From Beta vulgaris subsp. vulgaris (Eukaryota > Streptophyta > Magnoliopsida > Caryophyllales > Amaranthaceae), in NCBI RefSeq assembly GCF_026745355.1, contig NC_079202.1, positions 43,304,561-43,368,560 of the forward strand: DNA of 64,000 bases. The letters are read 5' to 3'. Made by a program: the position numbers and the translations under genes. Every line of letters starts with the position of its first letter. Position 1 is the stretch's first letter. Positions 47,018 through 58,270 of this stretch are shown here, in pieces. The notes under the pieces are model-generated. The model was not told the origin of the DNA. It saw only the letters and a list, made by a program, of their open reading frames with translations, and ran no database searches.

Positions 47018-47902
47018 AATGACATATAATATGATATAGTTTGTTCGTTAAGTCTTTTATGCTCAAAATTGAGGTTATGGATTTGAATATTATACAAATT
47101 ACTTTACATTATTTTTTAAATGTAGATGGATGACATGGTACAATATTTGTGAGTAACTTGGAGCGCTCATGGGACATACAGGCTTGCTTGGGATCATTTT
47201 TTAATGTCTTAATAAAGATTTTGATTTTAGAACGTAAGTTTAATTATTTTATGAGTCTTATTTGATTTAATCTGTTCATACTAAATTCAATAAAGTATGT
47301 TTCTTATTACATTATTACCATGTTTATACTGGTTAATGCAAGTAGTCGTTAGTTAGTGTTCTCTTCTATTCCAAGTTTAAAAAAGAAACAATAAACACAT
47401 AGTAGTCTTAAATTGTAGAAGTAGTGCACATATGTAACTTGGGTCTATAAATAGGACGTAAATACTTATTTATATAATATCTTTGGTTCCCTAAATTAAA
47501 TCGCTACCAAATCAGCTTTACATGTTTTACTCTTCACTCAAAGTCAAACTCAATTTTAGTAAAAAAGATAATTCATTGGGGGACACCATATAGCTCCTCC
47601 TTGACTTATATAATAAAGAAATATATTGATAACTGTTCCAACTAGTAGTATTATACTATTTTATATATCAAGTTTGAGGCTAAGGAGTTTGTGTGAACTC
47701 TAGCATATATACTTTCATGTGAAGCAAAGAGAGAATAAAGAGGAATTCGACTAAAGTCGGAGTAAAACAAAAATTAGATGGAACGGATATTGGGATTTGT
47801 GTTTGTAGAGGAACTCAAGAAGTGCCCCGGGATTTTAATAGATTTGTAATATCATTGTTCGCATATTATAGTGAAGCATTTTAGTTATAATTCCTTAGAA
47901 TC

Positions 47903-49056
47903 GAGGGTTTACTTCCTACTAGGCTAGGAAATTTTTCCTTGTAAAAATTAACCATGCCTCCTTCTACAATCAATATAGAGTTATTAGATTAGATGAGCGA
48001 GGACCATTCTTCATGTAGCAATAACACAACACAATTATTAGAATAGGTGGTCTAATTTTAACATAAAATTAGACGAAATAAATACTGAATTTTTCTAACA
48101 AGCCTATTCCATTTCACTCTAATTGAACTACCATAGTCATCCCTTCTCTTCTCCTTGATTCTCGAACTAGAACATATATTTCAAAAAATAACCCAATAGT
48201 GTTACAGAATGGATTAAACTAGTCACTAAATGGATTAAACTAGTCACTTATTGGGTTAGAGAATATCATTACTCGATAAATTAAATGGGTCACGGAATAG
48301 ATTGAACTGGTTCCTAAATAGATTAAACTAGTCATTATATTAAAAAAAAAGTGACATCATGTTCTCTTCTTAATATTGAGCTTGGATTATGTATTTTTTC
48401 AAACTAAAAGTAGACGGTCTCTTATAAAACCAACTGTACAACACAATTACACAAACCGTGTCTTATATTAATTAGATTCGAGGGTTTACTTCCTACTAGG
48501 CTAGGAAATTTTTCCTTGTAAAAATCGACCATGCCTCCTTCTACAATCAATATAGAGTTATTAGATTAGTTGAGCGAGGACCATTCTTCATGTAGCAATA
48601 ACACAACACAATTATTATAATAGGTGGTTTAATTTTAACATAAAATTAGACGAAATAAATACTGAATTTTTCTAACAAGCCTATTCCATTTCACTCTAAT
48701 TGAACTACCATAGTCATCCCTTCTCTTCTCCTTGATTCTCGAACTAGACCATATATTTCAAAAAATAACCCAATAGTGTTACAGAACGGATTAAACTAGT
48801 CACTAAATGGATTAAACTAGTCACTTATTGGGTTAGAGAATATCATTCCTCGATAAATTAAATGGGTCACGGAATAGATTGAACTGGTTCCTAAATAGAT
48901 TAAACTAGTCATTATATTAAAAAAAAAACTGACATAATGTTCTCTTCTTAATATTGAGCTTGGATTATGTATTTTTTCAAACTAAAAGTAGACGGTCTCT
49001 TATAAAACCAACTGTACAACACAATTACACCAACCGTGTCTTATATTAAATTAATA
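47903..49056. repeat. 577-bp tandem duplication
   Basis: Units 47903-48479 and 48480-49056 differ at only a few positions (for example AAAATTAACC versus AAAATCGACC). Copy B has a single unit (about 57330-57920), so the duplication is younger than the A/B split. Confidence 0.92.
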
Positions 49057-49133
49057 TGTATGCAATTTGCAACTCATAACTAATTGATGCTAACAGCAAC
49101 ATGCTAACATACACGGATTAAAACATTTATCTA

Positions 49134-49398
49134 TCTATACTAATATATTAAAAGGCGTGCCTAAGTCAGAAACAGTGCCACGTGGCGCTCTCCCTAAGGG
49201 AATTTTACTCCATGTAATCCACAACAATAAAAAAAAATTAGACATTGCATAGTATAAGGTTTGATCCCGAAACCTCAAGAACATACACTAAAGTCTTAAC
49301 CATTAGACCAAATAATATTTAGTCTTATCATCTTAAATTATAATATTAATAAATGAAAATTTTCCTTACCCGGGGCATAGCCCGGACTTAATAACTAG
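49134..49398 (+). mobile_element. Short Helitron, copy H2
   Basis: Starts TCTATACTAATATATTAAAAG and ends CCGGGGCATAGCCCGG-ACTTAATAA-CTAG, with T after. It carries the same tRNA-like boxes as H1 on the minus strand (about 49255-49310). Copy B lacks it at the matching place (about 57988). Confidence 0.85.
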
Positions 49399-50574
49399 TT
49401 TTTTTTTTTTTGAAAAGATGTAACATGTTAAAAATTAAACACTCAATCCACGGATTAAAACATTGTCTCAAGTGAATTCTTTTTTTAATCATAATTCATG
49501 AGATATATTAAGCGTTCATATGATGTTCATTGACTGAAACATATAATTCATTATTTTATGTACTCAGCTTTTAGTTATCTTAATTGAATAAGACGTTTAA
49601 TGAATTATCTCATGTAGTTAGCATCTTTTATTCAATGATTGTTGATTGTTCTACGGTCACATGAAAATCATATGATCCGGATCCCCATATTTCACTTTCA
49701 ACTGATCGCTACTTCTGATAACATAAATGACGTAATGAGAAAATATAGAAAAAATTGATGAGAATACCCTCAATTTTAATCCGTCCGATTTTAATATCTC
49801 CAGACTCCAACTAAAGATTTTTAATTGTAAAATTAAGATTTTTCTAAGTGATGGACATAGTAAATATGATAATTCTCCTCTTCTCCAACATTTTCGTAAT
49901 AATGGCATAATTTTTCAAAAATTTTGTCCTACTCTAACTCAAAACGGTGTTGCAGAACACTAACATCGTCATATCATTGAAATGGCTCGTACTATGATAA
50001 TTCATTCTAATATTTCCTGCTGAATTTTGGGTTGATGCATCATACACTGCTACCTACACCATTAGTAGATTACCCAGCTTGGTTTTAGGGGTGTTTCTCC
50101 TTTTGAAAAATTGTTTCATCGTCCCCCTTCCTATCATTTTTTGAAAACATTTGGTTGTGAATGCTTTCCTTTGTTTCTGAATTCTAAAAATCACAAACTA
50201 CAACCTAATTTAAAACCTGTGTTTTTATTGGCTATGCATTAGATTATAAAGGGTATCGTTGTTTTGATCCTACTACCAACAAATTGTTCACTAATCGTCA
50301 TGTTCTTTTTCACGAACATAAGTTTCCTTATTGTAGCCTTGTGAGTTCTCAGTCCACCATGCTTTCCACGTCGCCCATGGTCTTAGATTCTGATTGGAGA
50401 CCCACAAATGTAATGTCACCTAGTGATTCTCATGTATCTCCTGCCCCTGTCATGGCTTTGGATTACCAGCGCAACGATGGCGTTGCCCTGCGAGATGGGT
50501 CACCCCATCTCCCCCCCCCCCCCGGCGACGGCTTGGCCAATAAAAGGATAGTATGGTCTTTTGCTAGTTGTAGG

Positions 50575-53121
50575 TGTAATCCCCCATAATTTTAAAGGAT
50601 TTTATAAATATATTTAAATATTTATATAGTTATATTTAAACCCAAATGAGTTTGGAAAATGATTTGACTATTTAAAAAGGTTGACTATTTTAAAAGCCAA
50701 ATGAAATTATTTTTCATGGCTTGATAAAATCGGAAATATTTTAATTAAGCATGTTTTAATAAGAGTTTTAAATATTAAAGTATATTGAAAAAGAAGTCTA
50801 ATGGAACTAAAAATCCCAAAAGGATAAAAAGGAAAAGAGTCCAAGTGATGATTAACGTCTCAAGTTAATTATCACGTTCATCATCAATTTTCATTAAACT
50901 TTATCTCTTTTCCTAAGCCCAACCAAGGAAGCCTTTTATATAAATATCCTAATACCCAATTATTTTATCCCACACAAAGTATTTTCCTCTCTTTCACACG
51001 CCATACACATTATTCTTTTTCTCCTCTCGGTTTCTCTCTTTCCTCTTCGGCCGTTCCTTGTTTGCTCTCTCAAATCACTTTTCTTCTTCTTCAAGTAATG
51101 TTTCTTGTTCAACAAGAAACGTCACAAGCCTTCCTAAAATCCCGAAATTGCTGCTGCCGTGCTGCTGGTGGTGGTTGTTGTGTCCGGCGCTTGTCTTCCT
51201 CCTCCTTGTGTTGGTTGTTTTCTTTCTTCCTTCTTAAGATTCCATTAAAGACTAGATTTTTATGTTGTTTTATTAGTATTAATCATGTTTATTAGTTTAA
51301 ATTACTGTTTTTTTATAAGTAAATTCTTAGTTTATATATTATAAGAAAATTTTCAAATTTGTTATTTTGATTATATTTTAGTTCTAATCATTGAAAACAT
51401 GAGTTTTTAGGGTTTTAAATTGCTAGAAAACTAAAGTAGTATATTATGTACTATGAGATTTACTTAGTACGTGATTTTAAGTATGTTATACATGTTTTAA
51501 GGAGGTTTCTTAAATATTAAAGTTGTTGTATTTTCAGAAAGGGTTTGATTAGGGAGTTTTTAAGAGTTTTAATTACTAGAATAGTAGTACTATACTAGGA
51601 ATTAAAAATATTGCAAGTTTAATAGTAAAATCGATTTTTAAACTTGTTTTAAGGGAGTTTTAAATTATTTAAAGCTGCTGTAATTTTTATTTAAAGTTGT
51701 TGATTTCGGTTTTGTTGTTTTCTAGGCGGAGAATACTTCGTAGGGAACTTTTAGAGATTTAAAGTGGCCTACAGGCTAGTTTACATGAGGTACGTACATA
51801 ATTACGTGTTATGTGACTAGTATCATGTTTAAGTGATTTGTAGTATCATGTATAGGGACTTCTATGTTCATATATCTGATGGCTAGCATATTTGATTATT
51901 ACATGTCGTATGCCTGTGTGCAATGCATGTGAATTGAGATTAGTTTTGAAGTATTGGGTTGTATGTTTGTATGGATTAATTGATGCAAGCATGAAAGAAA
52001 GTTATTTATTAATTCATATGATGAATTGTTATATGTTATCGAGAATGGAATCATGTTGTTCATGTATTCTGTGAGGAGTATTATTTTATTATCTTATGAG
52101 GACTGTGGACCTTATTTGGTAAGTTGGAAGTATACCTATATAAAGGTAAATTGGTTTGTTGGCTAGGTTCAACAATTAAAATGGATTGGATTGAAAAGAA
52201 AGTATTCTTGAATTGTGTTATGATCACTTGTTAAATCTTAAGATAAAAGAAGCTATTTGTGGTGATTGGATTATTTACGTGTTGCTTATATAAGCGTGTC
52301 ATGACAAGTAATAATTGGTAATTAACGTAAAATGAAACGAGAATAGTTGTAGATTCTAGACTTGTGCACGTCTAGAGTTGGATGTTGGGAGTTGGGGTTG
52401 TGGTGAGCGTGCTATAGCTTTTCGAGGATGGTTGATCCACATTCCTCTTTTTAGTCAAAGGTTCCTCGATATCGTAGGTCACTCGGGAATACGTAGTTGC
52501 TCACGTATTTCGTCTTCGTAATGAAGGCTGGTTGGTAGGACAACTCATAGTCCAATAACTATTCCATTAGAGTAATAAAAAGATGTTTTGAGTTTAGTTC
52601 AGTAAAAGTTGCCTGCAGATTATTATATAATTATTTATTATTTATTCCTACACGTTATTATTTTAGTATCATGTTTAGGAATGTTTATGTCTGATATGTA
52701 GTACTCAGCTTTGCTGATTACGTGCTTGTTCGTGTGTGTGATCATGGCTTTGCCTTATTGAACCTGTGATGATCCTTCTGATGAGCAGAGTCGATATAGC
52801 ATTGACATTACAGGTTCGCAAATGTGCATCTCATTGGGAATCTGGAGTGGAGAGACTGTGTATCTAGCGTAGTTTAATTTCTGCTTTTCGTAGGAACATG
52901 TTTATTTCAGTTGGTTGTTTATTTAAGTTGGTTTGTTTAAATTCTAAACAATTGTCATTTACTTAGTAAGTTTTAATAAAGTTGGTTTTAGTAAATTGTT
53001 TTCCGCTGCAAAATTCTGAATAAGCCGACACGTTATCACACGTGCGATAATACTTAGGTAATTATCTACTTGTGTATTATAAAAGTATTTTTTAGAAAGA
53101 GAGAATTATCTGGGTGTTACA
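50575..53121 (+). mobile_element. Solo LTR with 5-bp TSD, fourth family member
   Basis: Starts TGTAATCCCCC, ends GGGTGTTACA; GTAGG stands on both sides (50570-50574 and 53122-53126). 2,547 bp. Plus orientation: a TATA box near 50940, a CT-rich leader after it, and ATGGCTTTGCC...CCTGTGATGATCC near 52745, the counterpart of islands in the minus-oriented LTRs. The frames 51062-51295 and 51892-52074 have no known motif. Confidence 0.93.
50937..50945 (+). promoter_or_regulatory. LTR TATA box
   Basis: TATATAAAT followed by a CT-rich leader (about 50985-51060), as expected for an LTR promoter directed to higher coordinates. Confidence 0.55.
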
Positions 53122-53206
53122 GTAGGCCTGTATTGTAAACATTATATATATTGAATGCCATGATTAACCTAATCAGGTTAATACAATTATTCTCCGCAGT
53201 TGTACA

Positions 53207-53574
53207 AATAACATATAATATGATATAGTTTGATAGTTAAGTCTTTTGTGCTCAAAATTGAGGTTATGGATTTAAATATTATACAAATTACTTTACATTT
53301 TTTAAATGTAGATGGATGACATGGTATAAGATTTCTGAATAACTTGGAGCGTCGGGGGACATGTAGGCTTGCTTAGGAACACTTTTTAATGTCTTAATTA
53401 ATAAAGATTTTGATTTTAGAACGTCAGTTTAATTATTTTATGAGTCTTATTTGATTTAATCAGTTCATACTAAATTAAATAAAGTATGTTATTTCTTATT
53501 ACATTATTACCATATTTATACTGGTTAGTGCAAGTAGTCGTTAGTTATTGTTCGCTTCTATTCCAAGTTTATAA
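53207..53574. repeat. Repeated segment, copy C
   Basis: Matches 47018-47390 and 56171-56800 without Helitron H5; it ends at Helitron H3. Confidence 0.85.
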
Positions 53575-54274
53575 CTAGTTATTAGCAATGTTAACAGGAT
53601 CGGGATCCTACTTTGGATCGTAGGGGTTGGTAGAATCGAATCGGTGGGATCGGATCGTAGGATCGTAAGATCCTACAATTCGATGAAATAAAGATAATTA
53701 TGCTAAAATATGGTGAGAACCTCATGTTAAAAATTTACACATATTAATAATAAATTTTTTAATTAACAAATGATGATAGTTTTTCAATACTATAAGATTG
53801 AAGTAACATGCGACCAAAATCTAATAGGAGAAATATAATATGTGAAATTACTTTATGATTTTTATACGGTAGGATCGGATCGTAGAGTCGTAGGATCGTA
53901 GAATCGTGTTAAGATCCTACCATGTGATTTTTTGTGGTTGGACAGGATCGAAAGATCCTACAAAATTAAGATCCTATGTAGGATCGGGATCGGTGAGGTC
54001 CTCCAGGATCGTAAAATCGTAGAATCGTAAGATTCGAATCGGGATTTTAACAACTAATATAATACTTTATGATAGTATACTAAATACAACTTAATCTAGT
54101 GGTTAAGACTTTTGTATATGTACTTGAGGTCTCAAGATCAAACCCCTATACTACGCAATTTAATTTCTAAATTTTTTTTATTGTACATGGATTACATGAA
54201 CTAAAACTCTCTTGGAAGAGCGCCATGTGGCACAGTGTCTTGTTTATGCACGTCTTTTAATATATTTGTATAGA
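53575..54274 (-). mobile_element. Short Helitron, copy H3, with nested element
   Basis: The minus strand starts TCTATACAAATATATTAAAAG (54274 downwards) and ends at CTAG (53575-53578). The hairpin near the end has been replaced by the inverted-repeat element at 53589-54052. The tRNA-like boxes remain (TCTAGTGGTTAAGAC near 54093). Confidence 0.75.
53589..54052. mobile_element. MITE with GGATCGTA subterminal repeats
   Basis: Ends TGTTAACAGGATCGGG and TGTTAAAATCCCGAT (reverse complement). Both flanks of the body are packed with GATCGTA/TACGATC units, more than a dozen in all, around an AT-rich centre. This resembles hAT-type subterminal repeats, but I could not define a target duplication. Confidence 0.55.
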
Positions 54275-54411
54275 TTAGTAATTAATCTTTATTCTAGATT
54301 GCTGGTTGTTTGAGTGAAAGTAGGTTATGATTCGGATTAGATCATAGACTAGGGTCGCCAATGGTGCACGCTGAATCTTTTCCCTGGTTACTTGGAGATA
54401 TATATTAGCTC

Positions 54412-54549
54412 TAAAGCTGATCATTTTGGCCCGTCCCGGAGAATTTTTGGGCTGGGTTTTGGGCAAAAATTTTCGACCCTCAGCCCGGCCGGCCTGACCA
54501 ATGGGCAAATTTTTTTGCCACAGTCCGACCCGTCCCATGATCACATCTA
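54412..54549. mobile_element. Miniature hAT element with 8-bp TSD
   Basis: ATTAGCTC stands at 54404-54411 and 54550-54557. Inverted ends contain GATCATTTTGGCCCGTCC and GATCATGGGACGGGTCGG. 138 bp, GC-rich subterminal motifs (GGGC, CGGCCGG). Confidence 0.85.
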
Positions 54550-55522
54550 ATTAGCTCCTATGCCAAGGTGTCCCTTCATACTATTGGAATATATTCTTTT
54601 CTGCCAGAACCCAGATTTAGGTAATCATTATTTCTTATTCTTATCATAATGAATATTTTCAATTTATTTAAGCTTTTTGTCAGAAAGTAACTAATAAAAC
54701 ACAACTTTTATAGGGAAGGATCTAGTAAAATTTTTTGGGTCTAAATAGTCCTGTAAAAATACTTCCCGTTGTTAATAAAAATAATCATTTTATGAAGTTT
54801 AGGCAAAAACACCAAACTGGCATTTGACTTTTTTTTTTTAAGCTCCAATTAACTGTTACAATTCTTTCTTTTTGTCTTATAGCTCATTGCTCTAAGCTCA
54901 CATGCGGTAAACGTCGGCATTTGTTGTTTTGGCCTAAAATTCATAAAATGGTTGTTATTAACAATCGGAAGTATATTAATAGATCTTTTTAGACAATATT
55001 TGTTTTATTGGGTCCTTCCCCCCAAAACTTGTGTTTTATTAGGTACTTTTTGACAAAAAAATCATTTAACTAAAATAGCCTATATTGAACCTTTTATAAA
55101 AAAAACACTTATCACTTGTTTGTTATTTTTTCTCTTTATCGTTTTTATTTTTCATTTTTGTCCAATTCTATCGTAAACCTCTAACAGAAATAGAGAATTA
55201 CTTAGCTTACCTTTTTTTTTTCCACTGGAACAATTTTGAGACAGACAAAGTAGTAACGTACATTTTTACTTGAAAATTAATTGTAAGTCTATCTTCTCAC
55301 TTGCGATATAATTTAATATATATTTCCTCAATTTAGAAATAGTTGCACCACTTGCGTAATATTCGCTATTCACCTCTTATAATTTTTTTGTCTTTAGTGA
55401 TTTATAGAAAATATAGTTATATGAGATCTTGCTAGATTCAACTTTATGTATACATGTTTACATATCAGTTTCTATAATTTTTACTTATTGATGATTAATG
55501 ATATGTTTAAAATCATGGATAA

Positions 55523-55789
55523 TCTATACAAATATATTAAAAGGCATACGAAAACAAGAAATTGTGCCACGTGGCGCTCTCCCTAGAGAGTTTTAGTTCA
55601 TGTAATCTATGTACAATAAAAAATTAAGAAATTGCATAGTATAGGATTTTATCCTAAGACCTCAAGTATATATACTAAAGTTTTAACCACTAGGCTAAGT
55701 TGTATTTATTGTTATTATCATAAAGTATTATATTAATAAATAAATTTTTTTCTTACCCGGGTCATAGCCTTGGTCTAATAACTAGCTAG
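55523..55789 (+). mobile_element. Short Helitron, copy H4
   Basis: Starts TCTATACAAATATATTAAAAG; ends with a decayed hairpin (ACCCGGGTCATAGCC), TAATAACTAGCTAG. The matching place in copy A (GGATAAGTGAATCTG near 41087) is empty; B reads GGATAA, element, TTGAATTTG. Confidence 0.85.
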
Positions 55790-56248
55790 TTGAATTTGAA
55801 AACATGAAAAGATTTCTTAAACGGAGGGTGTATTTGCTTTGTATGTATATAGTTGATGTAGTGGAGTTGGAGTTAATGAGAAAAAATATGTTGCAATAAA
55901 CAAATATAATCATTATAGTTAAAGAAAAAACAAGCAATCAAGGGATTACGGAATAATACAAAGAAAAGTAAACATTATTGAAAGTGAATTACTTTTTTTA
56001 TCCCTTATTATTTTTTGATACATTACTCTAGTCGATAAAGTCCAGTACCCCTCGATTAGTGGGTACCTTGATTTTTGTAGAGGTTATATCATCTAGTTGA
56101 AAATTTCATTATTTATATTTCCATATCAAGTTTTCCTTAATTAAATTGATTTTCATTATGTTTTATTTTTGAATAATGACATATAATTAATATGATATAG
56201 TTTGATAGTTAAGTCTTTAGTGCTCAAAATTCAGGTTATGGATTTGAA

Positions 56249-56515
56249 CTAGTTATTAGACCCGGGCTATTCCCCGGGTAAGAAAATTTTCATTTATTAA
56301 TATTGTACTTTGATATGAAAGCACTAAATACAACTTGGTCTAGTGGTTAAAACTTTAGTTAGTTCATGAACTTGAGGTCACGAGATCAAAACCTATACTA
56401 TGCAATTTCTAAATTATTTTATTGTACATGGAATACATGAACTAAAACTCCCTAGGGAAAGCGCCACGTGGCACCGTTTCTGGTTTACGCACGCCTTTTA
56501 ATATATAAGTATAGA
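56249..56515 (-). mobile_element. Short Helitron, copy H5
   Basis: The minus strand starts TCTATACTTATATATTAAAAG (56515 downwards) and ends CCCGGGGAATAGCCCGGG-TCTAATAA-CTAG. B reads GATTTGAA, element, TATTATAC. A (about 47080) and C (about 53270) read straight through GATTT(G/A)AATATTATAC, so insertion was exactly between A and T without duplication. Confidence 0.93.
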
Positions 56516-58270
56516 TATTATACAAATTACTTTACATTTTTTAAATGCAGATGGATGACATGGTATAAGATTTGTGAATAACTCGGAGCGTCGGGGACAT
56601 ATAGGCTTGCTTAGGAACACTTTTTAATGTCTTAATAAATATTTCGATTTTAGAATGTCAGTTTAATTATTTTATGAGTCTTATTTGATTTAATCAGCTG
56701 ATACTAAATTAAATAAAGTATGTTTCTTATTACATTGTTACCATGTTTATACTAGTTAATGGTCGTTAGATATTGTTCGCTTCTATTCCAAGTTTAAAAA
56801 AGAAACAACAAACACATATATATAGTAGTCTTAAATCGTAGAAGTAGTGCACATATGTAACTTGACTCTATAAATAAGACGTAAATACTTACGTATATAA
56901 TATCTCTGGTTCCCTAAATTCAGTCGGTATTACCAAATCAGCTCCACAAGTTCTACTCTTCACTCAAAGTCAAACTCAATTTTAGTTAAAAGACAATTCG
57001 ATCATTAGGGGACACAGTAGCTTCCCCCTTGACTTATATAATACAGATATACTGATAATTGTTCCAACTAGTAGTATTATACTATTCTATATATCAAGTT
57101 TGAGGTTAAGGAATTTATGTAAACTCTGGCATATATACTTTCATGTGAATTAAAGAGAGAAAAGAGGAATTCGACTAAAGTTCGAGTAAAACAGAAGTTA
57201 GATGGAACTGATATTGGGATTTGTGTTTGTAGAAGAACTCAAGAAGTGCCCTGAGATATTAATAGATTTGTAATAGCATTGTTCGCATGCATATTATAGT
57301 GAAGCATTTTAGTTAAAATTCCTTAGAATCGAGGTTTTACTTCCTACTAGGCTAGGAAATTTTTCCTTGTAAACATCGACCATGCCTCCTTCCACAATCA
57401 ATATGGAGCTATTAAATTAGTTGAGCGAGGACCATTCTTCATGTAGCAATAACACAACACAATTATTAGGATATGCGGTTTAATTTTAACATAAAATTAG
57501 ACGAAATCAATACTGAATTTTTCTAACAAGCCTATTCCATTTCACTCTAATTGAACACTATCATAGTCATCCCTTCTCTTCTCCTTCTTTTGTTTTGTTG
57601 ATTCTCGAACTACAACAAATAATTTAAAAAAATAACCCAGTAGTGTTACATAACGGATTAAACTAGTCAGTAAATGGATTAAACTAGTCACTTAATGGGT
57701 TAGAGAATGTCATTAGTGGATAGATTAAATGGGTCACGAAATAGATTAAACTGGTTCCTAAATAAATTAAACTAGTCATTATATTAAAAAAAAGTGACAT
57801 ATTCTCTTCTTAATATTGAGCTTGGATTATGTCTAGTTTTAAACTAAAAGTAGACGGTCTTTTATTACGAGACTAACTGTACAACACAATCATACAAACC
57901 GTGTCTTATATTAATTAATATGTACGCAATTCGCAACTCATAACTAATTGATGTAAACAGCAACAGGCTAACATACACGGACTAAAACATTCTTTATTTA
58001 ATCATAGTTCATGAGATATATTAAGCGTTCATATGATGTTCATTGACTGAAACATATAATTAATTATTTATGTACTCAGCTTTTAGTTATCTTAATTGAA
58101 TGAGACGTTTAATAAATTATCTCATGTAGTTAGCATCTTTTATTCAATGATTGTTGATTGTTCTACGGTCACATGAAAATCATATGATCCGGATCCCCAT
58201 ATTTCATTTTCAACTGATCTGCTACTTCTGGTGACATACATGACGCAATGAGAAAAAGAATGGAAAAATT

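Larger units (their letters stand above)
41168..47619 (-). mobile_element. Helitron in repeated segment A (contains the copia)
   Basis: The minus strand starts TCTTTATTATATAAGTC at 47619 and ends with a weak hairpin (CGTGCATCTCGTGG), ACATAAA and CTAG at 41168-41171. Without the copia element it is about 960 bp. Copy B keeps the 5' end (57047, TCTGTATTATATAAGTC) but has lost the hairpin. Moderate support. Confidence 0.45.
47018..49800. repeat. Repeated segment, copy A, right part
   Basis: Matches 56171-58300 (copy B) and, for its first 370 bases, 53207-53570 (copy C). Differences from B: a 577-bp tandem duplication and Helitron H2 in A, Helitron H5 in B. No coding sequence. Confidence 0.85.
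49926..53206 (+). pseudogene. Copia C: duplicated 3' part of copia A, with nested solo LTR
   Basis: Starts inside integrase (CTCAAAACGGTGTTG, about 49939) and runs parallel to 43800-44380 with high identity and the same protein motifs (GYRCFDPTTNK, NRHVLFHEHKFP). It then has a C run, GGCTTGGCCA and the 3' LTR, which is split by the solo LTR at 50575-53121. The right flank AATAACATATAATATG matches that of copia A, so C arose by duplication of the A region, not by a new insertion. Confidence 0.85.

Noticed and set aside
54275..54544. 89-codon minus-strand frame
   Set aside because: It mainly spans the 138-bp miniature hAT element with its GC-rich ends.
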